Of a DNA stretch of 64,000 nt, positions 63,990-64,000 are shown piece after piece. The notes under the pieces were generated by a model that was given only the letters and a program-made list of their open reading frames with translations, did not search any database and was not told the origin of the DNA. A program made the position numbers and the translations under genes. Each line of letters opens with the position of its first letter. Position 1 is the first letter of the stretch. The stretch comes from CAWAPS01 sp963783945 (lineage in GTDB: Bacteria; Actinomycetota; Acidimicrobiia; Acidimicrobiales; Palsa-688): NCBI GenBank assembly GCA_963783945.1, contig CAWAPS010000024.1, positions 434,001 through 498,000 of the forward strand, read 5' to 3'.

Positions 63990-64000
63990 ATGCGTGGTGA
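63990..64000 (+). CDS. bfr: Start of probable bacterioferritin gene (truncated by window)
   Basis: Only 11 bases are inside the window: ATG CGT GGT GA, encoding MRG(D/E). GGAGAGGG lies about 6 bases upstream. Bacterioferritins commonly begin M(Q/R)GD, and the divergent neighbour is bfd, so bfr is the best guess. Confidence 0.4.

Overview
The window looks like chromosomal DNA of a high-GC actinobacterium. The class Acidimicrobiia or a close relative is my best guess, but this is an inference from gene content: no rRNA or other marker is present. Supporting signs are a WXG100/FtsK-type ESX (type VII) locus, LLM (F420/flavin) oxidoreductases, a mycofactocin-type SDR, two Ser-rich branched-chain-type binding lipoproteins, many GTG starts and GC-rich third codon positions. 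I found no tRNA, rRNA, CRISPR array or complete insertion sequence.

Layout. (1) 1-9.8 kb: type VII secretion module. It holds a membrane-anchored propeller-like protein (cut by the window edge), a 1468-aa ATPase joining ubiquitin-like, FHA, membrane and three FtsK domains, a WXG100 protein, and on the other strand an EspC-like 91-aa protein with an 834-aa candidate substrate; an APH-type kinase lies beside them. (2) 10-35 kb: oxidative catabolism of an unidentified hydrophobic carboxylic or terpenoid-like compound. It contains a TauD-type dioxygenase, two paralogous P450s, two paralogous binding lipoproteins, three SDRs, two LLM oxidoreductases, a ferredoxin reductase-like SIP protein, two overlapping CaiB-type CoA transferases, an enoyl-CoA hydratase, an amidohydrolase, an epimerase, and a DHA2 exporter. 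(3) 35-41 kb: a further SDR, a signal-peptide protein that has lost its middle (pseudogene), a Rieske oxygenase alpha subunit, a cupin and an acyl-CoA dehydrogenase.

(4) 41-47 kb: regulation. A degenerate tandem HD-GYP/LuxR protein, an SDR-TetR pair with three matching AGACNNGTCT operators, and a class III nucleotide cyclase translationally coupled to a 26-codon ORF. (5) 47-53 kb: a tightly overlapping four-gene glycan cluster on the minus strand (GT4, alpha/alpha-barrel-like protein, GH130, and a GT4 fused in frame to a transglutaminase-like domain). (6) 53-58.6 kb: sufB-sufC-sufD-sufT with ATGA overlaps throughout, preceded by a 19-codon leader ORF that itself overlaps sufB, followed by rsgA. 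(7) 58.6-64 kb: SPFH/flotillin protein, small zinc-ribbon protein, ClpP, a DipZ-like thioredoxin-fold protein lacking its second cysteine, a 53-aa YqaE/Pmp3 membrane peptide, a methyltransferase, and an iron-storage locus (bfd, with the first codons of a probable bacterioferritin running off the end).

The best candidates for undescribed biology are the ESX effector-partner pair, the GT4/GH130/transglutaminase cluster, the coupled short ORFs before sufB and the cyclase, and the 90-bp perfect inverted repeat at about 15 kb.
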